Origin: Thermoleophilia bacterium
GTDB taxonomy: Bacteria > Actinomycetota > Thermoleophilia > Gaiellales > Gaiellaceae
Assembly: GCA_025929895.1 (NCBI GenBank)
Contig: JAICPI010000015.1
Location: 1-48,223 of the forward strand
Length of the DNA stretch: 48,223 nt
Direction of reading: 5' to 3'
Below, piece after piece: positions 9,109 to 18,935 of the stretch (position 1 is the first letter of the stretch; each line of letters opens with the position of its first letter). Below the pieces are notes generated by a model. It was not told the origin of the DNA, made no database searches, and saw only the letters and a list, made by a program, of their open reading frames with translations. Both the position numbers and the translations under genes were made by a program.

Positions 9109-10641
9109 GTGCTCGTCGTCGCGGGAATCGCAATCGGGATCGTGGTGGGAGTGGTCGCGGCCGTGGTCGCGATCGCGATGCTCGAGAAGAGCCGGCTCGG
9201 AGAGCTGCGGCGCCGCCGGACGCTCCTGATCAGCGAGGCCGAGCGCGAGGCCGAGGCGATCCGGCGCGAGGCGCAGATCGAGACGCGGGAGCGGGAGCTC
9301 GCCCTCCGCGCGGAGATCGAAGAGGAGGTGCGGAACCGCCGCGCCGACATCGCGAGGACCGAGGAGCGCGTGGCCCTGCTCGAGCTGGAGCTCGACCGCA
9401 AGCTGACCGAGCTCTCCCGCCGCGAGCAGGGCGTGGCCGACCGGGAGACGGCCTCGAAGGAGCTCCACGAGGAGCTCAAGCGGGCCAAGGAGCAGGAGCT
9501 CAAGCAGCTCGAGCGAGTCGCCGGGATGACGCAGGCCGACGCGCGCAACCATCTGCTCGAGCGCTCGGAGGAGCTCGTGCGCCACGAGCTCGCGCGCCGG
9601 GTCCGCCAGCTCGACGAGGAAGCCCGCGCGGACGCCAAGCGCCGCGCGCGGAACCTCGTCGCGGACGCGCTCCAGCGCGTCGCCGCGAGCCACGCCGCGG
9701 AGACGACCGTGTCGATCGTCGAGCTGCCGAGCGACGACATGAAGGGAAGGATCATCGGCCGCGAGGGCCGCAACATCCGGACGCTCGAGCACCTGACCGG
9801 CGTCGACTTCATCATCGACGACACGCCGCAGGCCGTCGTCCTCTCCTCGTTCGACGGCATCCGGCGCGAGATCGCGAAGCTCACGCTCTCGAAGCTGATC
9901 GAGGACGGCCGCATCCACCCGGCGCGGATCGAGGAGACCTTCTACGCGTCGAAGGCGGAGCTCGACGACCTCGTGCAGCAGGCCGGCGAGCAAGCGGTGT
10001 TCGAGGCGAACTGCGGCGAGTTCCACCCCGAGCTCGTGAAGATCCTCGGACGGCTCCGCTACCGCACGAGCTACGGGCAGAACGTGCTCAAGCACACGCT
10101 CGAGGTCGTCCACCTCGCGGGCGTGATGGCGACCGAGCTCGGCGCCGGGGTGAAGACGGTGAAGCGCGCGGCGCTCCTGCACGATCTCGGCAAGGCGATG
10201 ACCCACGAGATCGAGGGCTCGCACGCGCTCATCTCCGCCTCGCTCGCCCGCCGCTACAACGAGACCCAGGGAGTCGTCCACGCGATCGAGGCGCACCACT
10301 ACGAGGTGCAGCCCCAGACGGTCGAGGCCGTCCTCCTGATCGGCGCGGACGCGATCTCGGCCTCGCGGCCGGGTGCGCGCGGGGAGAGCCTCGAGCACTA
10401 CATCAAGCGGCTCTCGGCGCTCGAGGGCCTGGCGGAGGCCCACGCAGGCGTGGAGCGCGTGTACGCGCTCCAGGCGGGCCGGGAGATCCGCGTGATCGTG
10501 AAGCCGACCGAGGTCGACGACGACGAGGCGGCGCTCCTCTCGCACGAGATCGCGCGCGAGATCGAGGACAACCTCGAGTACCCGGGGCAGGTCAAGGTCA
10601 CGGTGATCCGGGAGTCCCGCGCGGTCGACGTCGCCCGGTAA
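9109..10641 (+). CDS. rny: Ribonuclease Y
   Basis: 510 residues with complete RNase Y architecture: one N-terminal transmembrane helix (about 2-25), a long Glu/Arg-rich coiled coil (about 26-195), a KH RNA-binding domain (about 200-260, with GRIIGREGRNIRTLE) and an HD metal-dependent phosphodiesterase domain with LLHDLGKAMTHE (about residue 356) and IEAHHYEV. It is the membrane-anchored endonuclease that starts mRNA decay where RNase E is absent. GTG 9109 is preceded by GGTGGAG. The unusually long leader suggests possible autoregulation. Confidence 0.96.
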   Translation: MLVVAGIAIGIVVGVVAAVVAIAMLEKSRLGELRRRRTLLISEAEREAEAIRREAQIETRERELALRAEIEEEVRNRRADIARTEERVALLELELDRKLTELSRREQGVADRETASKELHEELKRAKEQELKQLERVAGMTQADARNHLLERSEELVRHELARRVRQLDEEARADAKRRARNLVADALQRVAASHAAETTVSIVELPSDDMKGRIIGREGRNIRTLEHLTGVDFIIDDTPQAVVLSSFDGIRREIAKLTLSKLIEDGRIHPARIEETFYASKAELDDLVQQAGEQAVFEANCGEFHPELVKILGRLRYRTSYGQNVLKHTLEVVHLAGVMATELGAGVKTVKRAALLHDLGKAMTHEIEGSHALISASLARRYNETQGVVHAIEAHHYEVQPQTVEAVLLIGADAISASRPGARGESLEHYIKRLSALEGLAEAHAGVERVYALQAGREIRVIVKPTEVDDDEAALLSHEIAREIEDNLEYPGQVKVTVIRESRAVDVAR

Positions 10642-10664
10642 GCCGTCCGCGAATCGGGCGCGGC

Positions 10665-10670
10665 TACCAT
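10665..10670 (+). promoter_or_regulatory. -10 box TACCAT of miaB
   Basis: TACCAT is 10 bases before ATG 10681, giving an mRNA with almost no leader. It starts the miaB-flippase-miaA-dapF transcription unit. Confidence 0.55.
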
Positions 10671-10680
10671 TCTTGATCCC

Positions 10681-12009
10681 ATGCGCCGGTACCACGTGAC
10701 CACGTTCGGCTGCCAGATGAACGCTCACGACTCCGAGCGGATCAAGGGCATGCTCGAGGAGCTCGGCCTGGGGGAGACGCACACGGCCGAGGACGCGGAC
10801 GTCCTCGTCTTCAACACGTGCACGATCCGCGAGAAGCCAGACACGCGGCTGGCGGCGCACCTCGGCAACGCGAAGGCGCTGAAGGAGCGCGACCCCGAGC
10901 GCGTGATCGCCGTCGGCGGCTGCTACGCCGAGGCGCAGCGCGAGCGGATCTTCGCGCAGTACCCGTTCGTCGACGTCGCCTTCGGGCCGGGCTCGATCCC
11001 GCACCTCGCCGAGTGGCTCGGCGCCGGCGGCCACGGCATCGCGCGCTCGAGCTTCGGGATCGCCGAGGAGCGGCGCTTCGCCGCGACGCTGCCCTCGAGC
11101 CGCGAGCGGCCGTTCCAGGCCTGGGTCCAGGTGTCGATGGGCTGCAACTCCAAGTGCGCGTACTGCATCGTCCCGGCCGTGCGCGGCCGCGAGGTCAGCA
11201 GGCGACCGGGCGAGATCGTCGCCGAGGTGACGCGCCTCGCCGCCGAGGGGGTCAAGGAGGTGACGCTGCTCGGGCAGAACGTCAACTCCTGGGGTCGCGA
11301 TCTCCGTGCCGACCTCGACACCGAGTTCGGCGAGCTCCTCCGCGCGTGCGACGCCGTGGACGGGATCGAGCGGATCCGCTTCACGAGCCCGCACCCGAAG
11401 GACTTCCGCGAGCCGGTGATCGCCGCGATCGCCGAGTGCGACGCCGTCTGCGAGCACATCCACCTCCCGCTCCAGTCGGGCTCGACGCGCATCCTCAAGT
11501 CGATGCGGCGCACGTACTCGCGCGAGCGGTACGTCGCGCTCGTCGAGAAGCTGCGCGCCGCGATCCCCGACCTCGCGCTGGGTACCGACATCATCGTCGG
11601 CTTTCCTGGCGAGACGGAGGAGGATTTCGGCGAGACGCTCGCCGTCGTCGACGAGGTGGGATACGACAGCGCCTTCACCTTCGTGTACTCGCCGCGCGCG
11701 GGGACGGAGGCTGCGGCGATGCCGGACCAGGTTCCGGACGAGGTGAAGCGCGACCGGATCGAGCGGCTCGTCGAGGTCGTCCAACGCCGGGCGCGCGAGC
11801 GGAACGACGCTCGGGTCGGGCTCGTGGAGGAGGTCCTCGTCGAGGGGCCGAGCCGCACCGACCCGGCTCGCCTGCGCGGGCGCACCCGCAGGAACACGAC
11901 CGTCAACTTCACCGGCGACGCGCGTCCGGGCGAGCTCGTGCTCGTCGAGATCGACGCGGCGACGTCGACAACGCTCGGCGGCAGCCGGGCCGTGCTCGTC
12001 GCGGCCTAG
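10681..12009 (+). CDS. miaB: MiaB: tRNA-2-methylthio-N6-dimethylallyladenosine synthase
   Basis: 442 residues. The N-terminal UPF0004 domain has its three cluster cysteines (TFGCQMNAHD, FNTCTIREK, VGGCYAE). The radical-SAM domain has the CxxxCxxC motif in MGCNSKCAYCIVPAVRG, and the C-terminal TRAM domain spans about 375-440. The enzyme adds a methylthio group at C2 of i6A37 in tRNA. Its substrate is made by MiaA, encoded two genes downstream, so the cluster holds both steps of ms2i6A37 formation. Confidence 0.96.
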   Translation: MRRYHVTTFGCQMNAHDSERIKGMLEELGLGETHTAEDADVLVFNTCTIREKPDTRLAAHLGNAKALKERDPERVIAVGGCYAEAQRERIFAQYPFVDVAFGPGSIPHLAEWLGAGGHGIARSSFGIAEERRFAATLPSSRERPFQAWVQVSMGCNSKCAYCIVPAVRGREVSRRPGEIVAEVTRLAAEGVKEVTLLGQNVNSWGRDLRADLDTEFGELLRACDAVDGIERIRFTSPHPKDFREPVIAAIAECDAVCEHIHLPLQSGSTRILKSMRRTYSRERYVALVEKLRAAIPDLALGTDIIVGFPGETEEDFGETLAVVDEVGYDSAFTFVYSPRAGTEAAAMPDQVPDEVKRDRIERLVEVVQRRARERNDARVGLVEEVLVEGPSRTDPARLRGRTRRNTTVNFTGDARPGELVLVEIDAATSTTLGGSRAVLVAA

Positions 12010-12025
12010 CCGGAGCTTGGGAAGC

Positions 12026-12967
12026 GTGAGTCGACGCAGGCTCTGGATCGCGCTCCAACTCGTGTTCGTGGCCGCGGTGCTCGGCTTCCTGGCCTGGGCG
12101 CTCCGCGACGCCTGGGCCGAGGCCGCCCCGCGCCTGCGCGACGCGGACCTGAGCGACCTCGCAATCGCGACGGCGCTCCTGACCGCGTACTACTGCATGT
12201 TCGTCGTCGGCTGGCAGTGGATCCTGCGCGCGCTCGACATCCGCGTCACGTACTCCGTGGCGCTCCAGGCGGAGATGGCCTCGATGCTCGCGAAGTACGT
12301 GCCCGGAGGTGTCTGGACGCCCGCCGCGCGGATCGTCTGGCTGAGGCGAACGGGTACCGAGGCAGCGACGCCCGTCGTCCTCTCGTCGATCCTCCTCGAG
12401 GCCGGCCTCTCGGCGGTGTCGGGCGTGATCGTCTTCGCGCTCGGGATCGCGATGATCGGGGACGCGGACGCGCCGCTGATCCCGCTCGGGGCGTTCACGC
12501 TCGTGCTCGCGGTGCTGCTCCATCCGCGCGTGTTCCGGTGGATCGCGGTTCGGGTGTTCAGGCCGTTCGGGGGAATCGAGCTGCCGCACCTGCCGTACCG
12601 CGTGCTCGTCGCGCTGCTCGGCTTCTACGCGGTCTCCTGGCTCGTCGGCGGAGCCGCCTTCCTGTTCCTGGTTCGCTCGGTGGGCGGGACCGCGGGCGTC
12701 GAGGCGATCGCGTTCCTCGGCGGGACGGCCGCGGTGGGCGCGATCGTCGCTGTTCTCTCGGTGATCGCCCCGTCCGGGCTCGGCGTTCGCGAGGGCGCGA
12801 TGTTCGGGCTCGTGCTCGCCGTTGCCTCGAGCGGCGTCGCGCTCGGAGCCGTCGTGCTGAACCGCGTCGCGATCACCCTCGTCGAGGCGCTCCTCCTGCT
12901 CGTCGGGACGATCATGTGGCGGAGATCGCGCGTCCGAGCCGAGGGCGCGCTCACGTCCACCACCTAG
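12026..12967 (+). CDS. LPG-synthase-TM / UPF0104-like flippase-type membrane protein
   Basis: About 313 residues and eight or so transmembrane segments, with patterns of the lysylphosphatidylglycerol-synthase transmembrane (AglD2/UPF0104) family: a KYVPGGVWTPAARIVWLRR loop, LSSILLEAGLSAVSGVIVF, and IAPSGLGVREGAMFGLVL near the C-terminus. Relatives flip or present lipids or polyprenyl-linked sugars. The start is uncertain: GTG 12026 has GGAG 10 bases upstream, while TTG 12017 is too close to that site. The stop abuts miaA with no gap. The catalytic LPG synthetase domain is absent, so lysyl transfer is not expected. Confidence 0.75.
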   Translation: MSRRRLWIALQLVFVAAVLGFLAWALRDAWAEAAPRLRDADLSDLAIATALLTAYYCMFVVGWQWILRALDIRVTYSVALQAEMASMLAKYVPGGVWTPAARIVWLRRTGTEAATPVVLSSILLEAGLSAVSGVIVFALGIAMIGDADAPLIPLGAFTLVLAVLLHPRVFRWIAVRVFRPFGGIELPHLPYRVLVALLGFYAVSWLVGGAAFLFLVRSVGGTAGVEAIAFLGGTAAVGAIVAVLSVIAPSGLGVREGAMFGLVLAVASSGVALGAVVLNRVAITLVEALLLLVGTIMWRRSRVRAEGALTSTT

Positions 12968-13882
12968 GTGCCCGTCGTAGGCATCTTCGGGCCGACGGCG
13001 TCGGGCAAGACCGACGTCGCGGAGGCGCTCGCTGCGCGGGTCGACTCCGACCTGGTCTCGGCCGACGCGATGCAGGTGTACCGCGGGCTGCCGATCCTCA
13101 CGAACCAGAGCGAGCGCCAGACGGCGCTGGTCGCGATCAAGGACCTCGACGAGGAGATGTCAGTCGGCGAGTACCAGGGGCTCGCGCACAGGGCGATCGA
13201 CCACTCGATCGGGCGCGGGCGGCTGCCGATCGTCGTCGGCGGGACGGGGCTCTACCTGCGGGCCGCCCTCGGAGGCCTCGTGCTGCCGCCGGCGCCGGAG
13301 CCGGGCGCGCGGGAACGGTTCGACGGGATCTACGAGCGCGTCGGGCCCGAGGCGGCGCACGAGTTGCTCGCCGGGCGGGATCCCGACGCTGCGGCGCGCA
13401 TCCACCCGAACGACCGGCGCCGCGTTGTCCGCGCCCTGGAGCTCGCCGACGTCGGGGAGTCGCTGGCTCCGCGCGAGGACACGCTCTGGGGCGAGGGGCA
13501 CCGGCACCCGACCGTCGTCTTCGGCCTCGACGTGCCCCGCGACGTGCTGGACGAGCGGATCCGGCGGCGCACGGAGCGCATGCTCGCGCGAGGCGTGGAG
13601 GAGGAGGTGCGGAGCGCCCTCGCCGGCCGGATCTCCCGAACGGCGTCGGCGATCCACGGGCTCCGCGACTTCGCCGACCTCCCCCGCGACGAGGCCGCCG
13701 CTGTGTACGACGCGCGGGTCCGGCGCTACGCGTCGTACCAGCGCAAGTGGCTGCGGCGGATCCCCGGCGTCGTCATCATCGACGCGGACCGTCCCCCGAC
13801 CGAGGTCGCCGATGAGCTTCTCCAGCTGGCACGCGCACGGCAACGTCTACCTGGTGACGGAGCCGTGCGGGCTGACGCCTGA
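12968..13882 (+). CDS. miaA: MiaA: tRNA dimethylallyltransferase
   Basis: 304 residues. P-loop GPTASGKTDVA (about 9-19), SADAMQVYRGLPILTNQ (substrate A37 and DMAPP site), the VGGTGLYLRA motif and the RRVVRALEL segment are all present. It transfers a dimethylallyl group to N6 of A37 in tRNAs reading UNN codons, before MiaB acts. GTG 12968 follows the preceding TAG directly. The last 71 bases overlap dapF in another frame, so the two are translationally linked. Confidence 0.96.
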   Translation: MPVVGIFGPTASGKTDVAEALAARVDSDLVSADAMQVYRGLPILTNQSERQTALVAIKDLDEEMSVGEYQGLAHRAIDHSIGRGRLPIVVGGTGLYLRAALGGLVLPPAPEPGARERFDGIYERVGPEAAHELLAGRDPDAAARIHPNDRRRVVRALELADVGESLAPREDTLWGEGHRHPTVVFGLDVPRDVLDERIRRRTERMLARGVEEEVRSALAGRISRTASAIHGLRDFADLPRDEAAAVYDARVRRYASYQRKWLRRIPGVVIIDADRPPTEVADELLQLARARQRLPGDGAVRADA

Positions 13883-14540
13883 GCGCGTCCGCAAGCTCGT
13901 CGGCGACGCCGACGGCATCCTCGAGGTTGCGGCCGACGGCGAGCTGGCGATCTGGAACCCGGACGGGTCGCGCGCCGAGATGTCCGGGAACGGGACGCGC
14001 ATCGCCGCGCGGTGGCTTGCGGAACGGACGGGGGAGACGCTCGTGCGCCTGCGCGTCGGCCCTCGGGAAGTCGTCGCGCGGATGCTCGGCGGCGACGACG
14101 TCGAGCAGGAGCTCGGCGAGGTTCGCGTCGCCGCGCCGGAGACCGTCGCCGGCAGCGAGGTGGTTGTCGTCGACGTCGGCAACCCGCACGCGGTGGTGCT
14201 CGGCGACCCCGCCGACGTCACGCGCCTCGGTCCGCTGCTCGAAACCCATCCGCGCTTCCCGGAGCGGACCAACGTGCAGGTCGCGCGCGTCGACGGTCCC
14301 GGCGAGGTGACCGCCCGCGTCTGGGAACGCGGCGTGGGGGAGACGAGCTCGTCCGGGACGAGCGCCGTCGCTGTCGCAGCGGCGACGCACGGCGAGGGCG
14401 ACGTGGTCGTGCATTTCCCCGGCGGCGACCTCCACGTCCGACTCGAGCGCGGCCGCGCGTACCTCCGCGGCCCGGCCGCACCCGTGGACGAATCGTCACA
14501 CGATCGACCCGATTCCCGGCCCGGGCTCCCGCTACCCTGA
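13812..14540 (+). CDS. dapF: Diaminopimelate epimerase (DapF) homologue with Ser/Ser active site
   Basis: 242 residues, shorter than the usual 270-280. DapF landmarks are present: N-terminal HAHGNVYLVTE (normally MHGLGNDFVV), NPDGSRAEMSGNGTRIA, DVGNPHAVV and WERGVGETSSSGTSAVAVAA. In characterised DapF the residue before GNG and the residue before G(T/S)G are the two catalytic cysteines (Cys73 and Cys217 in Haemophilus). Here both are serine, Ser58 (TCC 13983-13985) and Ser181 (TCC 14352-14354). ATG 13812 is chosen because it gives the expected N-terminal strand, and it overlaps miaA. The enzyme would interconvert LL- and meso-DAP, and dapD/C/E are nearby, but activity with two serines is doubtful. 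Confidence 0.85.
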   Translation: MSFSSWHAHGNVYLVTEPCGLTPERVRKLVGDADGILEVAADGELAIWNPDGSRAEMSGNGTRIAARWLAERTGETLVRLRVGPREVVARMLGGDDVEQELGEVRVAAPETVAGSEVVVVDVGNPHAVVLGDPADVTRLGPLLETHPRFPERTNVQVARVDGPGEVTARVWERGVGETSSSGTSAVAVAAATHGEGDVVVHFPGGDLHVRLERGRAYLRGPAAPVDESSHDRPDSRPGLPLP

Positions 14541-14562
14541 CGCCCCCGAGGGTGGGTGGGGG

Positions 14563-15780
14563 TTAGGGATGGGACCGGCCCTCGCTGCGCTCCCGCCAAG
14601 CCTCCGCCATCCGGACGCGGTCGAGCATCGTCGGGTGCGTGTCGAACAGGAGCGTCGACCACCGCGGTGGCGAGGGATCGGCGAGGGCGACGACGGTGAA
14701 CTGCTCGAAGAGCCCACGCGCGGCGGTCGGGTCGTCCGTCGTCTCGAGGGCGACCCAGTCGGCCTCGGCCTCCATCCGGCGCCCGACGACGTTCAGGATC
14801 GGCTGGGCGGCGAGGTTGAGCGCGACGAAGACGAAGAGCGCGACGGGAACGGCCTGGGCCTCGCGCAGCGTCCCCCGGCGCCGTGTCGCGAGCGCGATCA
14901 GGAACGTCCCGGGGACGGCGAAGAGCGCGTACCAGCCGACGCTCTTCCAGATGTGCTCCCGCGAGTGGTGCGCGATCTCGTGCGCGAGGACGACGTGCAC
15001 CTCGTCGTCCGTGAAGCGCCCGTCGAGCAGGGTGTCCCAGATGAAGATCTTGCGCGACGCGTCCATGCCCGCGGCGAACGCGTTCGGCGAGTCCGTGTAC
15101 GCGCTGACGTCCTCGATCCGCACGGGGATCGGGTCCGTGCCCTGCTCGCGCGCGTAGCGTTGCGCCGCCGCCGCGAGCGCCGGATCGTCGACGGGCCGGT
15201 CGTCGGGGATCAGCCACGGCAGCGACCAGGCGAAGACGACGTAGAGCGCGATGAACGCCGGCGCGCCGGCGACCCACCAGCGGTCGCGGAGCACCTGCGC
15301 GAACCCCATGACGATCGCAAGCGCGAGGCAGATGAACCCGAACTGGCCGGCGAGCCCGAGCCAGTAGCCGAGCAGCCACTCGAGGTACCCGACCTCGGCG
15401 GCGTCGTAGCGGCGCGCCCACCAGATCTCGGCGAGACCGAACGGGATCTGGGTGATCCAGAGGATCCCGAGCCCGAGCATCCCGAGGAGCATCCCGGTGC
15501 CGATCCGCCCGGCCGCAGACTCCCGCGCGAGACGATGCCCGCGCCAGGCGTAGAGCGCGAGCACGAGGAGCACGACCACCTCGGCGAGCACGTAGTCCCA
15601 GCGCAGGAACGTCTCGAACCGCTCGGCTTCGCGGATGTGCGCCGCGCTCGCGACGTCAGCCTGCCCGAGCGGCGGCAGCTCCAGGTCGTCCGGGACGTCG
15701 GTCGGCCAGAGCGCCCAGACCGCCGCGCCCGCCCCGACCGCAAAGGCGAGCAGCGCCGCCGCGCGCTCAGCCCGGCGCAT
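14563..15780 (-). CDS. M48 family metalloprotease (Ste24/CAAX protease 1-like)
   Basis: 405 residues. Several transmembrane helices occupy about 1-200 (ALLAFAVGAGAAVWALWP, AEVVVLLVLALYAW, GMLLGMLGLGILWI and others). The zinc-protease core has HEIAHH in LAHEIAHHSREHIWKS, and the third ligand in RRMEAEADWVAL. The C-terminal FDTHPTMLDRVRMAE is the usual M48 ending. Family members cleave membrane or prenylated substrates in membrane protein quality control. The start ATG 15780 lies 14 bases inside the upstream gene on the same strand, so the two are co-transcribed. It converges on dapF with a 22-base gap. Confidence 0.88.
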   Translation of the reverse strand: MRRAERAAALLAFAVGAGAAVWALWPTDVPDDLELPPLGQADVASAAHIREAERFETFLRWDYVLAEVVVLLVLALYAWRGHRLARESAAGRIGTGMLLGMLGLGILWITQIPFGLAEIWWARRYDAAEVGYLEWLLGYWLGLAGQFGFICLALAIVMGFAQVLRDRWWVAGAPAFIALYVVFAWSLPWLIPDDRPVDDPALAAAAQRYAREQGTDPIPVRIEDVSAYTDSPNAFAAGMDASRKIFIWDTLLDGRFTDDEVHVVLAHEIAHHSREHIWKSVGWYALFAVPGTFLIALATRRRGTLREAQAVPVALFVFVALNLAAQPILNVVGRRMEAEADWVALETTDDPTAARGLFEQFTVVALADPSPPRWSTLLFDTHPTMLDRVRMAEAWRERSEGRSHP

Positions 15781-16980
15781 CGTCCGACGGCTCCACCGGC
15801 GGTCCGCTGAACGGGTAGCGCTCGGTGAGGAGCAGCGCGTACGCGTTCACCTGGGCGCTGTAACGGAGCGCGTGGGCGCCGGCGTCGCGGAGGCCGCTCG
15901 GCATCCGGCCGAGCGCCAGCGCCGCGAACCAGCCGCCGATCCCCGCCGCGTACAGCAGCCAGCCGAGCGCGCCCGACACGACGAACGCGGGGAGGGCGAG
16001 CGGCAGCCGGAAGAGCGTGACGAGCCGCCGCTGCCGGCCGGGCGGGGGGAGCTCGAGGTCGACCGGGTAGCCCGGTGTGCCCGTGAACCCCGGAAACGGG
16101 TTCGCGATCAGGAACCCGAACGCGAAGAGGTGCGTCTGGTAGCGCACCCACGCTGCGAGGAAGCGGTGGAGCGGCGACGCGGGGTGCCCGGCGACGAGCG
16201 TGAAGAACCACTGGACGACCGCGATGAGCAGTGCCAGCACGCCCCAGAACGAGAACCACACGAGATGCGGCACGAGCAGGAAGAAGCGGAAGAAGGTCGT
16301 CAGGCGCGACCGCCGGCGGTCGTCGACAACGTCGAGCCGGACCGGGTGCGAGGGTGGCGCGCCGGCATGCGCCGGGAGCCTCGGATCGGTCGACGGGTAC
16401 ACCGGCGTGACCAGCAGGACGTAGGCGTAGACCTCGGCGGTGTACCGCAGTCCGTACGCCGCGAGGTTCCGCAGACCGCGCGGCATGCACCCGCGGACGA
16501 GCGAGGCGAACCAGCCGAGGAAGGCGACCGCGGCGACGATCCCGCCGCTGACCACCCAGTACGGGCCCACGCCCGACGGGCCGCCGCCGCTGATCAGCAC
16601 GAGCATGAAGAGCGCCGGCAGCGCGAGCAGCAGGCGGAGCAGCGCGCCGAGCCGCCCCTGCCGCTCGGCCGAAGCGATCTCGACGTCGATCGGGTAGCCG
16701 GGCGCTCCGAGGAACCCAGGGAACGGGTTCGCCGCCAGCGCGAGGTAGGCCCCGACGTGCGTCGCGTAGCGGATGTAGCCGATGTGGAACTCGTGCAACC
16801 GCGGCACGGGCCTGCCCCGAAGGACGGTGACGAACCACTGCGCGATCGCGCTGAAGAACGCGCCGAAGGTCCACACGCCGAGCCAGAAGAAGTGGGGGAT
16901 GGCGAGGAGGAGGCGGAAGAACACCGTCAGCCGCGACCGCTCGAGGTCGTCGGTGACGAGGAGCCGGACCGGTCGGTCGC

Positions 16981-16984
<4 letters not shown>
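15767..16984 (-). CDS. DUF4389-type tandem-duplicated membrane protein
   Basis: 405 residues made of two homologous halves, each a DUF4389-like unit. Matching segments are LERSRLTVFFRLLLAIPHFF and RRRSRLTTFFRFFLLVPHLV, NPFPGFLGAPGYPIDVE and NPFPGFTGTPGYPVDLE, and GLRYTAEVYAYVLLVTPVYP and ALRYSAQVNAYALLLTERYP. Each half carries about three hydrophobic segments. The function of the family is unknown. GTG 16984 overlaps the dapD stop as GTGA, so it is the fourth gene of the dapE-dapC-dapD operon; the link may be positional only. Confidence 0.8.
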
Positions 16985-17777
<793 letters not shown>

Positions 17778-17781
<4 letters not shown>

Positions 17782-18926
17782 AGCACGTCCTCGAGGAGCG
17801 CCGTCGCCTCGGCGCACTCCTCCTCGGTCGGCACGAGCGCGAAGCGGACGTAGCCTTCCCCGGCCGCGCCGAAGAACGAGCCCGGCGCGACGACGACGCC
17901 GTGCGCGAGCAGCCGCTCGGCGAAGCGCTCGGACGTCTCGCCCTCCGGCGCCTCGACCCACAGGTACATCGTCGCCTCGCTGCCGGCCAGCGCGAGCCCC
18001 TTCCGCTCGAACAGGTCGAGAAACAGGGCTCGCTTGCGCGCGTAGAGCGCGCGGTTCCGTTCGACGTGCTCCTCGTCGCGCCACGCCGCGATCGCCGCGC
18101 GCTGCACGAACACCTGCGGCGCGGTGCCGACGCTCGGCCGGAACTTCCGCAGCGACTCGATCACGCGGGCGTCTGCGGCGACGAAGCCGCAGCGGTAGCC
18201 CGTCATCGAGGAGCGCTTCGAGAGCGTGTTGAAGACGACGACGTTCGTGCGGTCGGCGGCCTGGAGCGCCGAGGCCGGGGGCTGGTCGAACCAGAGCTCG
18301 CTGTACGCCTCGTCGGAGCAGACGAGGAAGTCGTGCTCGAGCGACAGCTCCGCGAGCCGCTCGTGGAACGCTGCGGGCGCGACCGCGCCGGTGGGGTTGT
18401 TCGGGTAGCAGACCCAGAAGATCGCCGTTCGGGACCACGTCTCGTCGTCCACCGCCTCGAGGTCGGGCAGGAAGCCGTGCTCGGCGAGGAGCGGCAGCGT
18501 GTGCACGTCGGCGGCGGCGAAGAGCGCACCGCGCTCGTACACCGGGTACGCGGGCTCGGGGATGACGACGACGTCCTTGCCGGAAGAGGCGTCGAGCACG
18601 ACCTGCGCGAACAGGAAGATCGCCTCCTTCGACCCGTAGGTCGGGATCACCTCGCGCTCGGGATCGAGGCGAACGCCGAACCGCCGCTCGCACCACTCGG
18701 CCACGGCGACGCGCAGCTCGGGCAGCCCGACCGCGGCCGGATACCCGGTCGCCTCGTCGAGCGCGTTGACGAGCGCGCGCTTGATCAGCGGGTCGGTCGG
18801 CTCGCGCGGGTCGCCCATGCCGAAGTCGAAGATGCGCACTCCCTCCGCCGCCTTGCGCCGCTTCGCCTCCTCGATCCGCACGAACGGGTACGTCGTCTGT
18901 GCGGCGAGAACGGGGGAGACGTGCAC
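17778..18926 (-). CDS. dapC: DapC: succinyldiaminopimelate transaminase (class I/II aminotransferase)
   Basis: 382 residues of a fold-type I PLP aminotransferase: GMGDPREPTDP near the N-terminus, WVCYPNNPTGAV, SDEAYSELWF, the Schiff-base lysine in TLSKRSSMTGYRCGF (about residue 228) and the C-terminal arginine segment EGYVRFALVP. By position between dapE and dapD it should convert N-succinyl-2-amino-6-ketopimelate to N-succinyl-LL-DAP with glutamate. The start GTG 18926 is nine bases after the dapE stop. The role is inferred from the cluster; by sequence alone it could be another aminotransferase. Confidence 0.9.
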
Positions 18927-18935
18927 GCTCGCAGC

